From positions 1 through 33,391 of the forward strand of contig JAKSBX010000039.1 of NCBI GenBank assembly GCA_022360905.1: DNA of 33,391 bases. The letters are read 5' to 3'. The notes under the pieces are model-generated. The model had not been told where the DNA came from, ran no database searches, and was given only the letters and a program-made list of their open reading frames with translations. This DNA is from Chromatiales bacterium. GTDB taxonomy: Bacteria; Pseudomonadota; Gammaproteobacteria; Chromatiales; Chromatiaceae. Shown one piece after another: positions 25,288 through 32,460 of the stretch. The number at the start of each line of letters is the position of its first letter. Within the stretch, counting starts at the first letter, position 1. The position numbers were made by a program, and so were the translations under genes.

Positions 25288-26160
25288 ATGTTCAGCCAGA
25301 TACTCGAAGTCACCCTGCCTGTATTTGGCATTGCCCTGCTGGGCTACCTCTATGGCCGGCTCAACGGCAGCGATATGGACTCGGCCAATCGCATCAACAT
25401 GAATCTGTTTGTGCCGGCGCTGCTGTTTTATGTGCTGTCGGAGAAAATACCCGATTCTCCCGAGTGGCGATCGATCGCCTTGGGAACGGTGATCATCGTG
25501 CTCGGCTCTGCGCTGCTGAGCTGGCCTCTGGCCCGGCTGCTGAAATTTCGTACGCGGGTGATTCTGCCACCCATGATGTTCAACAACTCAGGTAATCTTG
25601 GCCTGCCTCTGGCGGCATTGGCCTTTGGTGAGGAGATGCTGCCCTTCGCGGTAGTTGCCTTCGTCGTCTCCACCAGTCTCCATTTCAGCCTCGGCATCTG
25701 GCTGGTCAGTGGTCGCCTGCACCCCATGATCCTGTTGAAAAACCCGGTCTTTCTTGCAACGGTAGCCGGCATTACCGCTCATATCGACGACTGGCACACC
25801 CCGGCACTGCTGCTGCCGGGCCTGGAGATGATCTCCCAGGTGGCCATTCCATTGATGCTGGTGGCCTTGGGGGTCCGTCTGATCCATGTGGATCTCAGCC
25901 ACTGGCGGGCCGGGCTGGCCGGCGCCCTGCTCTGTCCGGCCACCGGCGTGATCAGTGCCATGGCCGCCATTGCCCTGCTGCAGCCCTCCGAACAGATGAG
26001 CAAGATCCTGCTGCTGTTCTCCGTACTGCCTCCGGCGGTGATGAATTTTCTGCTTGCTGAACGTTATCAACGGGCGGCGGATGAAGTGGCCGCCATGGTG
26101 GCTTTCGGCAATCTCGCCAGTCTAGCGGTGATTCCCCTTGCCCTGGTCTTCATCCTGTGA
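25288..26160 (+). CDS. AEC family (auxin efflux carrier-like) transporter
   Basis: The 290-aa inner-membrane protein has about ten helices. The N-terminal half shows VFGIALLGYLYGRLNG and the conserved FNNSGNLGLPLAALAFG, the second half ISQVAIPLMLVALGVRL and SVLPPAVMNFLLAERY. These are AEC-family landmarks; members export or exchange small organic anions (malate, malonate, auxin in plants). It may move an aromatic acid or dicarboxylate here, but that is only suggested by the neighbouring dmp genes. Its TGA overlaps the GTG of the next gene (GTGA), implying translational coupling. The ATG at 25288 has only a weak ribosome site (GAGATAACCTAA). Confidence 0.88.
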   Translation: MFSQILEVTLPVFGIALLGYLYGRLNGSDMDSANRINMNLFVPALLFYVLSEKIPDSPEWRSIALGTVIIVLGSALLSWPLARLLKFRTRVILPPMMFNNSGNLGLPLAALAFGEEMLPFAVVAFVVSTSLHFSLGIWLVSGRLHPMILLKNPVFLATVAGITAHIDDWHTPALLLPGLEMISQVAIPLMLVALGVRLIHVDLSHWRAGLAGALLCPATGVISAMAAIALLQPSEQMSKILLLFSVLPPAVMNFLLAERYQRAADEVAAMVAFGNLASLAVIPLALVFIL

Positions 26161-27434
26161 ATCGTCGCGCAACGGCTGGCTGGCTGTTATCAGCCGCAAT
26201 CGTTGCCGCGGTGATCCATACCCTGATTCCAGCATTCCCCAAAACAATGATCGGCCTACTCACCTGGGGCGCCGGACTGCTGCTGATACCGGATATTTCA
26301 CCCCAGTCCCGAAGGCAAATCCTGATTCTGATGGCTGTAGGTGCGGTCGGTATCGGCTGGGGGCTTATCCACCGGATCCAACCGGACTGGCAAATGATGC
26401 TCTCGGGCAACGCCTTGCTGCTGAGTATGCTGGCAGCGGTCAGCTTTCTCAGACTGATCACCAGACCCGACACCCAGGCTGGCGAACATCTGCCATCCGG
26501 AAGACGTGCGGTCTGGTCGACCCTGCTCGGGGTTCACCTGTTCGGTGCCGTCATCAATCTCTCATCGGTCTTCATCATGGGCGACCGGATCAGTCGAAAA
26601 GGACGACTCAACCAGGCGCAAACCGTAATACTGACTCGCGGCTTTACCGCGGCGGCATTCTGGTCTCCCTTCTTCGCCGCGATGGCAGCGGCATTGACCT
26701 ATGCCCCTGGAGCTTCATTGCCGCAGATCTGGCTGATGGGGATCCCTCTGGCTCTCTGCGCTCTGCTGTTCACCGCCCTGGGGTGTCAGCGCAACCAACA
26801 GTTCACCGGCTATCCCATGCACCCGGAGGCACTGCTATTACCCGGCTTTCTGGCCATCTGCGTGCTGTTGCTGCACCAGTGGCACAGCGACTGGCATATT
26901 CTGGGCATTATCGCTTTACTGGCACCCGGTTTGTCCCTGTCGGTTCTATTTCTGCGCCATCCACAACCCCGTTCAAGGGTACTGCAACATATCGCCACGG
27001 ATCTTCCCGGCATGCAGAATGAACTTACCCTGTTTCTGGCGGCCGGTGTCATGGCAGCCGGGCTGAATGCGGTCTTTGCGGTCTTTGGCGGTTGGCTTCC
27101 GTTTGATCAATTCAGCGGAACCGAAGCTGCGCTGGTGCTACTGTTCATGGTCGCGACCTCAATTCTGGGAGTTCATCCGGTGATCAATATTGCGGCTCTG
27201 GGGACTCTGCTGGCGCCATTGAACCCGGACCCCTCCCTGCTGGCCATGACCTTCATCGCCTCCTGGGCGATCGGTACCGGCACCAGTCCCTTCTCCGGCA
27301 TCAACCTGGCGATGCAGGGCCGCTATGCGCAACAGAGCGGAGACAGCCTGAAGTGGAACGGGCTGTATGGGGTAGTGATGGTATTGTTATCCATTTTGGT
27401 TCTGAATCTTTACGACACAACCATACTGTATTAG
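26157..27434 (+). CDS. Multi-pass membrane protein, ion-transporter-like, unknown
   Basis: The 425-aa protein starts at GTG 26157 inside the stop of the AEC gene and has about 12 hydrophobic helices with short loops. I do not recognise a named family. The overall plan of two halves, the polar breaks IMGDRISRKGRLNQAQ in the first and GTGTSPFSGINLAM in the second, recalls the ion-transporter superfamily of anion/arsenite permeases, with each half holding a re-entrant Gly/Ser/Pro-rich motif. Conserved-looking polar residues inside helices (N and S in GAVINLSSVF, HPVINIAALG) support a transport role. Coupling to the AEC gene suggests a shared substrate or regulation. Confidence 0.8.
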   Translation: MNRRATAGWLLSAAIVAAVIHTLIPAFPKTMIGLLTWGAGLLLIPDISPQSRRQILILMAVGAVGIGWGLIHRIQPDWQMMLSGNALLLSMLAAVSFLRLITRPDTQAGEHLPSGRRAVWSTLLGVHLFGAVINLSSVFIMGDRISRKGRLNQAQTVILTRGFTAAAFWSPFFAAMAAALTYAPGASLPQIWLMGIPLALCALLFTALGCQRNQQFTGYPMHPEALLLPGFLAICVLLLHQWHSDWHILGIIALLAPGLSLSVLFLRHPQPRSRVLQHIATDLPGMQNELTLFLAAGVMAAGLNAVFAVFGGWLPFDQFSGTEAALVLLFMVATSILGVHPVINIAALGTLLAPLNPDPSLLAMTFIASWAIGTGTSPFSGINLAMQGRYAQQSGDSLKWNGLYGVVMVLLSILVLNLYDTTILY

Positions 27435-27481
27435 CCGTAGTGACACTGAACTATGCTTGATGCAGTAAAACGGAGAGAGCG

Positions 27482-28462
27482 ATGAGCAAGGCAATCCTGA
27501 TCAGCGAGCATGGTGCCAGCGATAAACTTCACTATGGCGATGTCTCACTTGAAAAACCCAGCGACGGCGAAGTGCGTATCGCTCACCAGGCAATCGGCTT
27601 GAACTTCATCGATGTCTATCACCGTACCGGCCTCTACCCACCTCCCTCACTACCATTCATACCCGGCATGGAAGCGGCCGGCATCGTTGAAGAGGTCGGT
27701 CCAAAGGTAGAGGGATTTGCGATCGGTGACCGGGTTGCCTATGGGGCGGGTCCGCTGGGTGCCTATGCACAGGCCCGAAACATACCTGCGGAACGCCTGG
27801 TGAAAATCCCCGACGGAATCAGCGACAGGGAAGCGGCCGCCATGATGTTAAAAGGCATGACCACTGAATATCTGATCTGCCGCACCTATCAGGTCAAAGC
27901 GGGTGAGACGATTCTGCTGCACGCGGCATCCGGAGGTGTCGGACAGATTCTCTGCCAATGGGCATCCGCAATCGGCGCCACCGTGATCGGTACCGTTGGC
28001 AATGATGAAAAAGCGGCTATAGCAAAAAAACTCGGCTGCAGATACACCATCAACTATCGCAACGAAAATATCGAAAAACGGGTCATGGAAATTACCGACG
28101 GCAAAGGTCTACCTGTCGTCTACGACTCCGTCGGCCATGATACCTTCGAAGCTTCATTGAACTGCCTCGCACCCAGAGGCCTGCTGGTCTCCTTCGGTCA
28201 ATCCTCCGGTAAAGTACCCCCATTCGACATCACCAGACTGAGCCAGCAGGGTTCACTCTATATCACCCGCCCCACACTGATGGATTATGTGAAAAGCACC
28301 GACCAGCTTCAGCGCAGTGCCCAGGCGCTATTCGATATCTATCAAAGCGGTAAAGTGTCCATCAATATTGGCCAGTCATACGCTTTAAGCGAGGCACAAC
28401 AAGCTCATGACGACCTGGAAAACAGATTGACAACTGGTAGTACGGTACTGATTCCCGAATAG
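27482..28462 (+). CDS. qorA: NADPH:quinone oxidoreductase, QorA type (zinc-free MDR)
   Basis: This 326-aa medium-chain reductase has an N-terminal GroES-like domain (GLNFIDVYHRTGLYPP, PFIPGMEAAGIVEEVG) and a Rossmann domain with nucleotide motif HAASGGVGQILCQWA (AxxGGVG, about residues 150-157). YDSVGHDTFEASLNCL and RPTLMDYV near the end are typical of QorA. It lacks the zinc ligands of alcohol dehydrogenases. It reduces quinones, including those formed from catechols, with NADPH. GGAGAG precedes the ATG by a few bases. It is 47 bp after the membrane protein gene, possibly in the same transcript, and would fit protection against quinones from aromatic oxidation. Confidence 0.93.
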   Translation: MSKAILISEHGASDKLHYGDVSLEKPSDGEVRIAHQAIGLNFIDVYHRTGLYPPPSLPFIPGMEAAGIVEEVGPKVEGFAIGDRVAYGAGPLGAYAQARNIPAERLVKIPDGISDREAAAMMLKGMTTEYLICRTYQVKAGETILLHAASGGVGQILCQWASAIGATVIGTVGNDEKAAIAKKLGCRYTINYRNENIEKRVMEITDGKGLPVVYDSVGHDTFEASLNCLAPRGLLVSFGQSSGKVPPFDITRLSQQGSLYITRPTLMDYVKSTDQLQRSAQALFDIYQSGKVSINIGQSYALSEAQQAHDDLENRLTTGSTVLIPE

Positions 28463-28525
28463 CTCCAGCTTAGGTGTGTGAATGTGAATAGAGACCTGTC
28501 ACTAAAGTAAAAGCTGAAGTCGTCT

Positions 28526-29545
28526 TCATTGCCCATAGATCGACTTCATCTGGCTGGCAATGCGGCTCTCCTCTTTCAGCTCACTCAAAGGATATTTCAC
28601 GATAACACCATAACGCTGCAGTTCACCGATACGAATCTCCGCATAGGGGACTTCGCTGCCGTCATTCGAATCGGCCACAACATTATGCTGCCCCAGACAG
28701 TCTGTTCTGTTTTCCAGGCCACAGTAGGTATCCGAGTGATTGAAGACATTGATCAGCAACTCGAAATAATCGTTGATGGTCTCCAGTCCTCTGGAGGCTT
28801 TATCGTGTTTCAACTCAACCTCGGCCAGTTGTTTTCTCAACTGATCGGCCCTGCTGCGGGTCTGATCTATCTCTTCCGCAACAAAATCCAGGGCGCCATC
28901 TTCTGCCTGCAGAGTCTTCAGCTCCATCTTTAAATGGATCCGCTCACGATCGAGATCCGCCTTCTTCTCGGTGTGTCTGGCCAATTTGAGTACAGCTTCC
29001 GCGATCAGATGCTGAAAGGCTCTCTCGCGCAAATCGTAGCGCACACTCTCCTCGGAATCTGCCGGCTTCACCAGCTGGTGACCGGTAAAATTGACCACCT
29101 GCTGCATCACCTCGCTCTGGATCATATCCCCGACCTGCGCATGACCCAATACACTTTTCTCCTGCCGGCTCATCACCATCAGGGCATAGCCATGCGTCAG
29201 TGAAAAACTATCCGGTCTTTTCACAAACTCGCGAAAATCAGCTGAGTGACTGAACACATGTTCCATTTGATCGACAGAACCAAAGTAGGCATTAACACGG
29301 GGATCACTTGAGTAGGCCTGGCGACTCAAATCGACTGGACCAGGAAGCTCTGCAATCAATGCATCGGTATGGATCAGGGCACTCTCAACCGCCGGCACTA
29401 GTTTTTTACGATAGCCCGGGATCAGCTTCAGGCGCGAGTCGAATCGCTCCACAGCCATTTCGATGTGCTTGTCCAGTTCATCACGGGAGTAGGCAGAAGC
29501 GTGCGGCTCGCCTGACGACAACAGGTTTTTGATAAATGAAAACAC
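28526..29545 (-). CDS. Coiled-coil protein of unknown function
   Basis: The 339-aa protein is soluble, with no signal peptide. The frame opens at a TTG (29584), but GGAGG lies about 10 nt before the GTG at 29545 (MFSFIKNLLSSGEPHASAY), which I take as the start. The N-terminal 200 residues are helical (PGYRKKLVPAVESAL, LTHGYALMVMSRQEKSVLG, MIQSEVMQQVVNFTGHQL). Residues about 200-275 form a strong coiled coil (ADLDRERIHLKMELKTLQ, RADQLRKQLAEVELKHD). The tail has EIRIGELQRYGVIVKYPL. I cannot name a family with certainty. It is convergent with qorA and monocistronic, with a long repeat-rich region upstream. Confidence 0.8.
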   Translation of the reverse strand: MFSFIKNLLSSGEPHASAYSRDELDKHIEMAVERFDSRLKLIPGYRKKLVPAVESALIHTDALIAELPGPVDLSRQAYSSDPRVNAYFGSVDQMEHVFSHSADFREFVKRPDSFSLTHGYALMVMSRQEKSVLGHAQVGDMIQSEVMQQVVNFTGHQLVKPADSEESVRYDLRERAFQHLIAEAVLKLARHTEKKADLDRERIHLKMELKTLQAEDGALDFVAEEIDQTRSRADQLRKQLAEVELKHDKASRGLETINDYFELLINVFNHSDTYCGLENRTDCLGQHNVVADSNDGSEVPYAEIRIGELQRYGVIVKYPLSELKEESRIASQMKSIYGQ

Positions 29546-29685
29546 GATACTCTCAACCTCCCAATCACAACCCCACTCTGTCAAAACTATAGCTATGATC
29601 CGATGGGATGTGTATCAATCTGCATTCACCTTGGATTGAAACCCAAATACCAAACGAGTGAAAAAATCAACTGGGTGAGTATCCT

Positions 29686-29705
29686 GGATCCCGGCATGCG
29701 CCCAC
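29686..29705. repeat. CCGGG repeat, inverted copy of 18237-18256
   Basis: GGATCCCGGCATGCGCCCAC is the reverse complement of 18237-18256 with one change. A weaker relative (GTGGGCATACACCGGGATGA) follows near 29896-29915. These are short intergenic repeats of the CCCGGCATGCGCCCAC type. Confidence 0.5.
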
Positions 29706-29746
29706 TGCTGTCAGAAAAGATCCGTGCGTCTGTGCTAATCAACGCG

Positions 29747-29817
29747 TATTTGGTGGGGCATGGCCCCACCCTACACCCTGAACTCAACGGTAGGGTGGGG
29801 CCATGCCCCACCAAATA
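29747..29817. repeat. Long palindromic repeat, copy 1
   Basis: Perfect 28-bp inverted arms at 29747-29774 and 29790-29817, built on GGTGGGGCATGGCCCCACC, enclose a 15-nt loop. Copy 2 is at 32034-32100. Loop comparison shows the two copies are in opposite orientation. AGTAAGCACCA follows both arms 8-10 nt downstream. The element is of the GTAGGGTGGGGC family that is dispersed between genes in many proteobacteria; it would form a very stable RNA hairpin on either strand. Confidence 0.8.
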
Positions 29818-29861
29818 GGTTTTGAGTAAGCACCATCCAAAATCAGCTGCTATATCGCTTC

Positions 29862-29897
29862 CAGCTAGATAAAACGAATTTATTCCGGACAGTAGTG
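29862..29897. repeat. Box shared with 32220-32255
   Basis: CAGCTAGATAAAACGAATTT plus ATTCCGGACAGTAGTG matches 32220-32255 at 29 of 36 positions, with ATTCCGGACAG identical. Since both follow the long palindrome, the copied unit seems to be larger than the palindrome, with decayed middle parts. Confidence 0.5.
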
Positions 29898-30012
29898 GGC
29901 ATACACCGGGATGACAGATGATCGCTAACGGCTAAGCTGGTTGGAGGGGATTCATTCTGACTGAAATTTTCTCCACTTGAATCAACTACGTCAGATGTTC
30001 TGATACACATTA

Positions 30013-30054
30013 ACCATTAGCGTTTATTCGCGTTCATTTGCGGACTAAAAAAAT
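30013..30054. repeat. GCGTTCATTTGCGGACT repeat, exact copy
   Basis: 30013-30046 is an exact inverted copy of 25015-25048 (34 bp) and 30030-30054 is an exact direct copy of 25205-25229. It sits directly at the 3' end of the next minus-strand operon (stop at 30062), where it may shape the mRNA end. Confidence 0.7.
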
Positions 30055-30061
30055 CTACTCT

Positions 30062-30649
30062 TCAACTTGAACCGGAAGGATAGAGCCAACGGGAAAACAG
30101 CCGGGTCAGGAGAGGCAACACAAAATAGGTCAGGGTCGGCACCACGATAATGGTCAGGGTGAAGGTTCTGACGACCAGCGGCAGCTCCTCTATGTAGGAA
30201 CCGATCAAAAGACTCAGCAGTGTCACCAGTGTGAACACCCCTAACCAGACTAGAAACGCCATCTTGTACTTCGGCGGATGCACATTGATGGCACAATCCG
30301 GCAGGGTGAACCAGGCCTCGAGCCCGGTGATGGTCTGAATCTCTCTGGGCTGACTCACCTGCTCCGCAATCTCCCGCCACTCGGCACGCTCAGGAGAGTT
30401 CTCCCAGCTTTGCAGATTACTCAGGTGATCGAATTTAAAAATGATACGGTAACTGCCATCGGGCTTGTTCGGTCTGAACACATTGGTGCCCATATGCCCC
30501 GGCCACTGCATGGCCGCGTTGGTGATACCGATTATGTAATCTTCGAACTCCGACTCTTTACCTTCGATAGGCTTGCGGGTCACCATCACGGTAACCGGTG
30601 GATCACCCTCAAGATTGTCACCCGTTGGGATCGTATTACTCTCTGTCAT
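30062..30649 (-). CDS. ABM-domain membrane protein (COG3224 type)
   Basis: The 195-aa protein has an N-terminal antibiotic-biosynthesis-monooxygenase ferredoxin-like domain (about 18-110: VTVMVTRKPIEGKESEFEDY, then YRIIFKFDHLSNLQSWENS) and a C-terminal membrane part with two or three helices starting at HPPKYKMAFLVWLG. The PPKYKMA junction is typical of COG3224. Function is unknown; ABM domains act on quinones, haem or polyketides, or only bind. The ATG at 30649 overlaps the stop of the upstream GST gene (ATGA), so the two are translationally coupled. An in-frame TTG at 30658 is less likely. It is the last gene of a three-gene operon. Confidence 0.85.
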   Translation of the reverse strand: MTESNTIPTGDNLEGDPPVTVMVTRKPIEGKESEFEDYIIGITNAAMQWPGHMGTNVFRPNKPDGSYRIIFKFDHLSNLQSWENSPERAEWREIAEQVSQPREIQTITGLEAWFTLPDCAINVHPPKYKMAFLVWLGVFTLVTLLSLLIGSYIEELPLVVRTFTLTIIVVPTLTYFVLPLLTRLFSRWLYPSGSS

Positions 30650-31278
30650 CTCAACCAACCCCTGCCCAATTTATCCATCACGATTTTCGGTGCAGTTTCG
30701 GTAAACTCCGCTGACTCGGTGATTCTATCGAACCAAGCCATTAAACCGGGACTGCGAGGCGAAGGCATATCGTAGGCCATCGCCAGCCCGAAGCGCGTTG
30801 CCAGGATAAAATCGGTGATGCCGCCATCGGAAACAAAGTAGCTCCGCTTTGCCAGTCGCTCTTCCAGATAGGGCATCGCCTGGTGCCAGGCTCCCATCGC
30901 ATTGGCAATCACTTCCTCATCCCATTCTGCCGGCGGCTTATCGCGCCGCTGAAATACTAGGTCTCTTACCGGCCGACCCACCGCACTGTCTGCGTAGATT
31001 GCAATACCCCGCGCCTCTGCCCGCTGTTCAGGCGAGGTTGGCCATAGACCACCATATCGCTCATCGAGATACTCCAGCATCACCGATGAGTCGTGCAGCA
31101 CCATCTCACCTGCTTTAAGCACCGGCACCGTGCCGCTTGGCGTCAGTGGGCCCCACTCGTCTTCAAACTCATCGTAGGCCAGTCGTTGGTATTCAACTTT
31201 GCAGTGATGCAACGCCATCCGCACCCGCCAGCAAAACGGGCACTCCTCTTTATCATAGAGCAGAGTTTGCGTGGTCAT
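30646..31278 (-). CDS. Glutathione S-transferase family protein with CPFC motif
   Basis: The 210-aa protein has a thioredoxin-fold N-terminal domain with KEECPFCWRVRMALHHCKVE. The CPFC pair resembles glutaredoxin-2/omega-type GSTs, so thiol transfer or reductive dehalogenation-like chemistry is possible as well as conjugation. GTVPVLKAGEMVLHDSSVML is the glutathione-binding stretch (cis-Pro and the E/DSS motif). The C-terminal helical domain ends GRGWLR. The start overlaps the stop of the isomerase gene by 4 nt (ATGA), and its own stop overlaps the ABM gene. The substrate is unknown; a glutathione adduct from aromatic metabolism is a reasonable guess from context. Confidence 0.9.
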   Translation of the reverse strand: MTTQTLLYDKEECPFCWRVRMALHHCKVEYQRLAYDEFEDEWGPLTPSGTVPVLKAGEMVLHDSSVMLEYLDERYGGLWPTSPEQRAEARGIAIYADSAVGRPVRDLVFQRRDKPPAEWDEEVIANAMGAWHQAMPYLEERLAKRSYFVSDGGITDFILATRFGLAMAYDMPSPRSPGLMAWFDRITESAEFTETAPKIVMDKLGRGWLR

Positions 31279-31868
31279 AAGCGGGAGAGCCGTAGCTCCC
31301 GAAGATGTTCCAGCACAAAATCGATACGATCCTGGCCCCAGAAGATCTCTTCACCAATGATGAAGGTCGGCACACCCACTGCACCTTTTTCATCCGCCTC
31401 CTGCCAGTTGTGCATCAACTGGGCCTGATTATCTGAATCATTCGCGGCTTCAGCCAACTCGTCCCGATCGAGGCCGATACTTTCACCGACTTGCAAAAGG
31501 ATATCGAGCTGCCCGATGTCGGCGCCTTCTGCCCACTCCTTGCGCATCACTTCATTGATATAGGGCTTCAACAGCCCCTTTCGCTCTGCCAACAGGGATC
31601 CGGCACCTGCCAGTGTCGGGTCGGTGGTTTTCGGTGGTGGATTGACCGGTATCCCAAGGCGCCTGGCAAAGCGGGCCATATCCTGCCTTGCAATCGGCAA
31701 TTTTTTCACCGCCACTTCCGGGGGCGAGCGACCATCCCAGCCGCCCAGGGGGCGCCATACCAGGCGGGTATGGTAATCCTCGAATATGGGCCACAGGGTC
31801 TTGGTCGCCAGATAGCAGTAAGGGCTGCGGAAGTTGAAATAGAAATAGACATCGACTGGTTCAACCAT
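31275..31868 (-). CDS. 2-hydroxychromene-2-carboxylate isomerase-like (GST kappa / DsbA fold)
   Basis: The 197-aa protein belongs to the HCCA isomerase / kappa-GST family, which uses glutathione to isomerise a naphthalene-pathway intermediate; many members act on other substrates. The active-site stretch is YFYFNFRSPYCYLA, with the catalytic serine at residue 15. GAVGVPTFIIGEEIFWGQDR near the end holds the cis-proline and is family typical. AGGAG lies 7 nt before the ATG at 31868; an upstream TTG is rejected. It is the first gene of an overlapping three-gene operon with the CPFC-type GST. No naphthalene dioxygenase is present here, so the physiological substrate is open. Confidence 0.92.
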   Translation of the reverse strand: MVEPVDVYFYFNFRSPYCYLATKTLWPIFEDYHTRLVWRPLGGWDGRSPPEVAVKKLPIARQDMARFARRLGIPVNPPPKTTDPTLAGAGSLLAERKGLLKPYINEVMRKEWAEGADIGQLDILLQVGESIGLDRDELAEAANDSDNQAQLMHNWQEADEKGAVGVPTFIIGEEIFWGQDRIDFVLEHLRELRLSRL

Positions 31869-32033
31869 CGTCAAGCTCCTAAATTTGCTAGATTCATTTT
31901 TACCAACTGTTTGTCATCCCGACGCAAGCCTAATCCTGTCAGGAACAGATTCATGATTAACCTGGCCATAAGCAGCAATACTGATTGCCGGGTTAATCAG
32001 CCTCAAAGCACAGCATTGAGTTTAATCAAAGAG

Positions 32034-32100
32034 TTTGGTGGGGCAGGGCCCCACCCTACCATTAAGTTCAGGCTGTAGGGTGGGGCCATGCCCCACCAAA
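32034..32100. repeat. Long palindromic repeat, copy 2
   Basis: 26-bp arms (32034-32059 and 32075-32100) with one mismatch and a 15-nt loop. The loop, read on the other strand, matches copy 1 (29775-29789) at 12 of 15 positions, so the element is inverted relative to copy 1. It lies upstream of the isomerase operon, about 170 bp from its start codon. Short frames seen across it are products of the palindrome, not genes. Confidence 0.8.
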
Positions 32101-32219
32101 TAGGGCTCAAGTAAGCACCAATCAGGGTTGGTTACTATTGCCTTGTACAGATTATGAATCTTTGGTTTCAGGTCACTGTCATGGCTTATCCCCTGCAAAA
32201 TCAAGGGCCACATAGCTAT

Positions 32220-32255
32220 CAGCTGAATAAAACAGTTTTATTCCGGACAGCAATG
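32220..32255. repeat. Box shared with 29862-29897
   Basis: Second copy of the CAGCT-ATAAAAC-ATTCCGGACAG box, 120 bp after palindrome copy 2 (44 bp in copy 1). The rest of 31869-32422 holds no visible gene. Confidence 0.5.
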
Positions 32256-32422
32256 TTTGCGCTCTACTCAGATTCCGTGGTTTAGAAAACCTTAAAGGGT
32301 TTCTCATTCAATCTTCAAATACAGCGGCTCAATCAAAAGGTCCATGACTTTAGCCATATGGGAAATTGTTTAGATTCATGAGACCACTCTCATTACTAGT
32401 CACTTTCCCATAGGGCCAAAAA

Positions 32423-32450
32423 TTGTCTGGCGGCTGACGCCGCCAGACAA
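32423..32450 (-). terminator. Rho-independent terminator of the DUF1329 gene
   Basis: TTGTCTGGCGGC / GCCGCCAGACAA form a perfect 12-bp stem with a 4-nt loop. On the minus strand the stem runs into AATTTTTGG, a proper U-tract. It starts 11 bp after the stop codon of the minus-strand gene ending at 32461. Confidence 0.88.
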
Positions 32451-32460
32451 AAGCACGGTA

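Noticed and set aside
26138-27022. 294-codon plus-strand frame overlapping the 12-helix protein
   Set aside because: Arg/Pro/Thr-rich out-of-frame reading of the membrane protein gene; the GTG-coupled frame has proper membrane helices.
29603-29818. Small open frames across the long palindromes (also 32022-32213)
   Set aside because: The repeated GHGPTL / GRVGPCPT peptides come from the palindrome read in frame, not from a gene.
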